A DNA stretch of 5,702 nt, taken from positions 1-5,702 of the forward strand of contig JAUWQS010000124.1 in assembly GCA_030610915.1 (NCBI GenBank), written 5' to 3'. This DNA is from Pseudomonadota bacterium. GTDB taxonomy: Bacteria > Desulfobacterota > Syntrophia > Syntrophales > JADFWA01. The notes below the pieces were generated by a model, which saw only the letters and a program-made list of their open reading frames with translations, made no database searches and had not been told where the DNA came from. The position numbers and the translations under genes are program-made. Positions 5,588 to 5,702 of this stretch are shown here, piece after piece (position 1 is the first letter of the stretch; every line of letters starts with the position of its first letter).

Positions 5588-5702
5588 CTATGGCCGTATA
5601 GATTCTATAAGCCTGCGCGCTTCGCTGTCACCTTCGATCAGCTTTACCGCCAGCCACCGCGCCGGATATCTGACAGATATCTTCGGGTCTTCCGAAAACC
5701 TC
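5588..5702 (-). CDS. feoB: FeoB ferrous-iron transporter, fragment from the end of the cytosolic region (5' end outside window, ends at premature TAG)
   Basis: The open frame entering from the right edge reads RFSEDPKISVRYPARWLAVK, then LIEGDSEARRLIESIRP, then TAG at 5590-5588. A Y-x-x-R-W-x-A-x-K-L-hydrophobic-E-G-D segment is typical of FeoB where the G domain passes into the helical guanine-dissociation-inhibitor region, so the GTPase domain should lie just beyond the window. The fragment is in a different frame from the permease ORF that follows. Deleting the 98-bp element at 5463-5560 puts the two exactly in phase, so they were one gene. The TAG lies 27 bases before the element and is not explained by it. 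What remains is either the 5' part of a broken feoB or a free-standing G-domain polypeptide. Confidence 0.8.
   Translation of the reverse strand, partial: RFSEDPKISVRYPARWLAVKLIEGDSEARRLIESIRP

Overview
The window suggests a Gram-negative, probably anaerobic bacterium. Two secreted proteins, an outer-membrane beta-barrel protein and a FeoB ferrous-iron permease are all encoded on the minus strand. The accessory proteins resemble those seen near metal-uptake genes in Desulfobacterota, and the dense palindromic repeats fit that group or Nitrospirota. This placement is inference; no rRNA or other phylogenetic marker is present.

Layout, read in the minus-strand direction from the right edge. feoB enters the window without its G domain (5702-5588). 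It is interrupted at 5590-5588 by an in-frame TAG and then by a 98-bp element with terminal inverted repeats (5463-5560). It resumes as a long open frame encoding the complete membrane permease (5534-3609). Next come a 107-aa exported Cys-containing protein (3476-3153), a 273-aa exported DUF4198 protein (3099-2278), a 390-aa coiled-coil plus beta-barrel porin with a TTG start (1948-776), and an 82-aa small winged-helix-like protein resembling FeoC (504-256). I found no convincing plus-strand gene. Every spacer holds repeats: two different 7-bp tandem arrays, a long palindromic element upstream of the porin, a G/C-rich palindromic stretch, a 26-bp-arm hairpin element, and a degenerate inverted-repeat element at the left edge.

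Taken together, the genes look like one metal-import locus spanning the envelope: porin in the outer membrane, two periplasmic proteins that probably bind metal, FeoB in the inner membrane and a small FeoC-like cytoplasmic protein. Removing the 98-bp element exactly rejoins the two feoB frames in phase, so the insertion is directly legible. The extra TAG upstream of it remains. feoB is therefore either a recent pseudogene or has become a split gene that makes G domain and permease separately.
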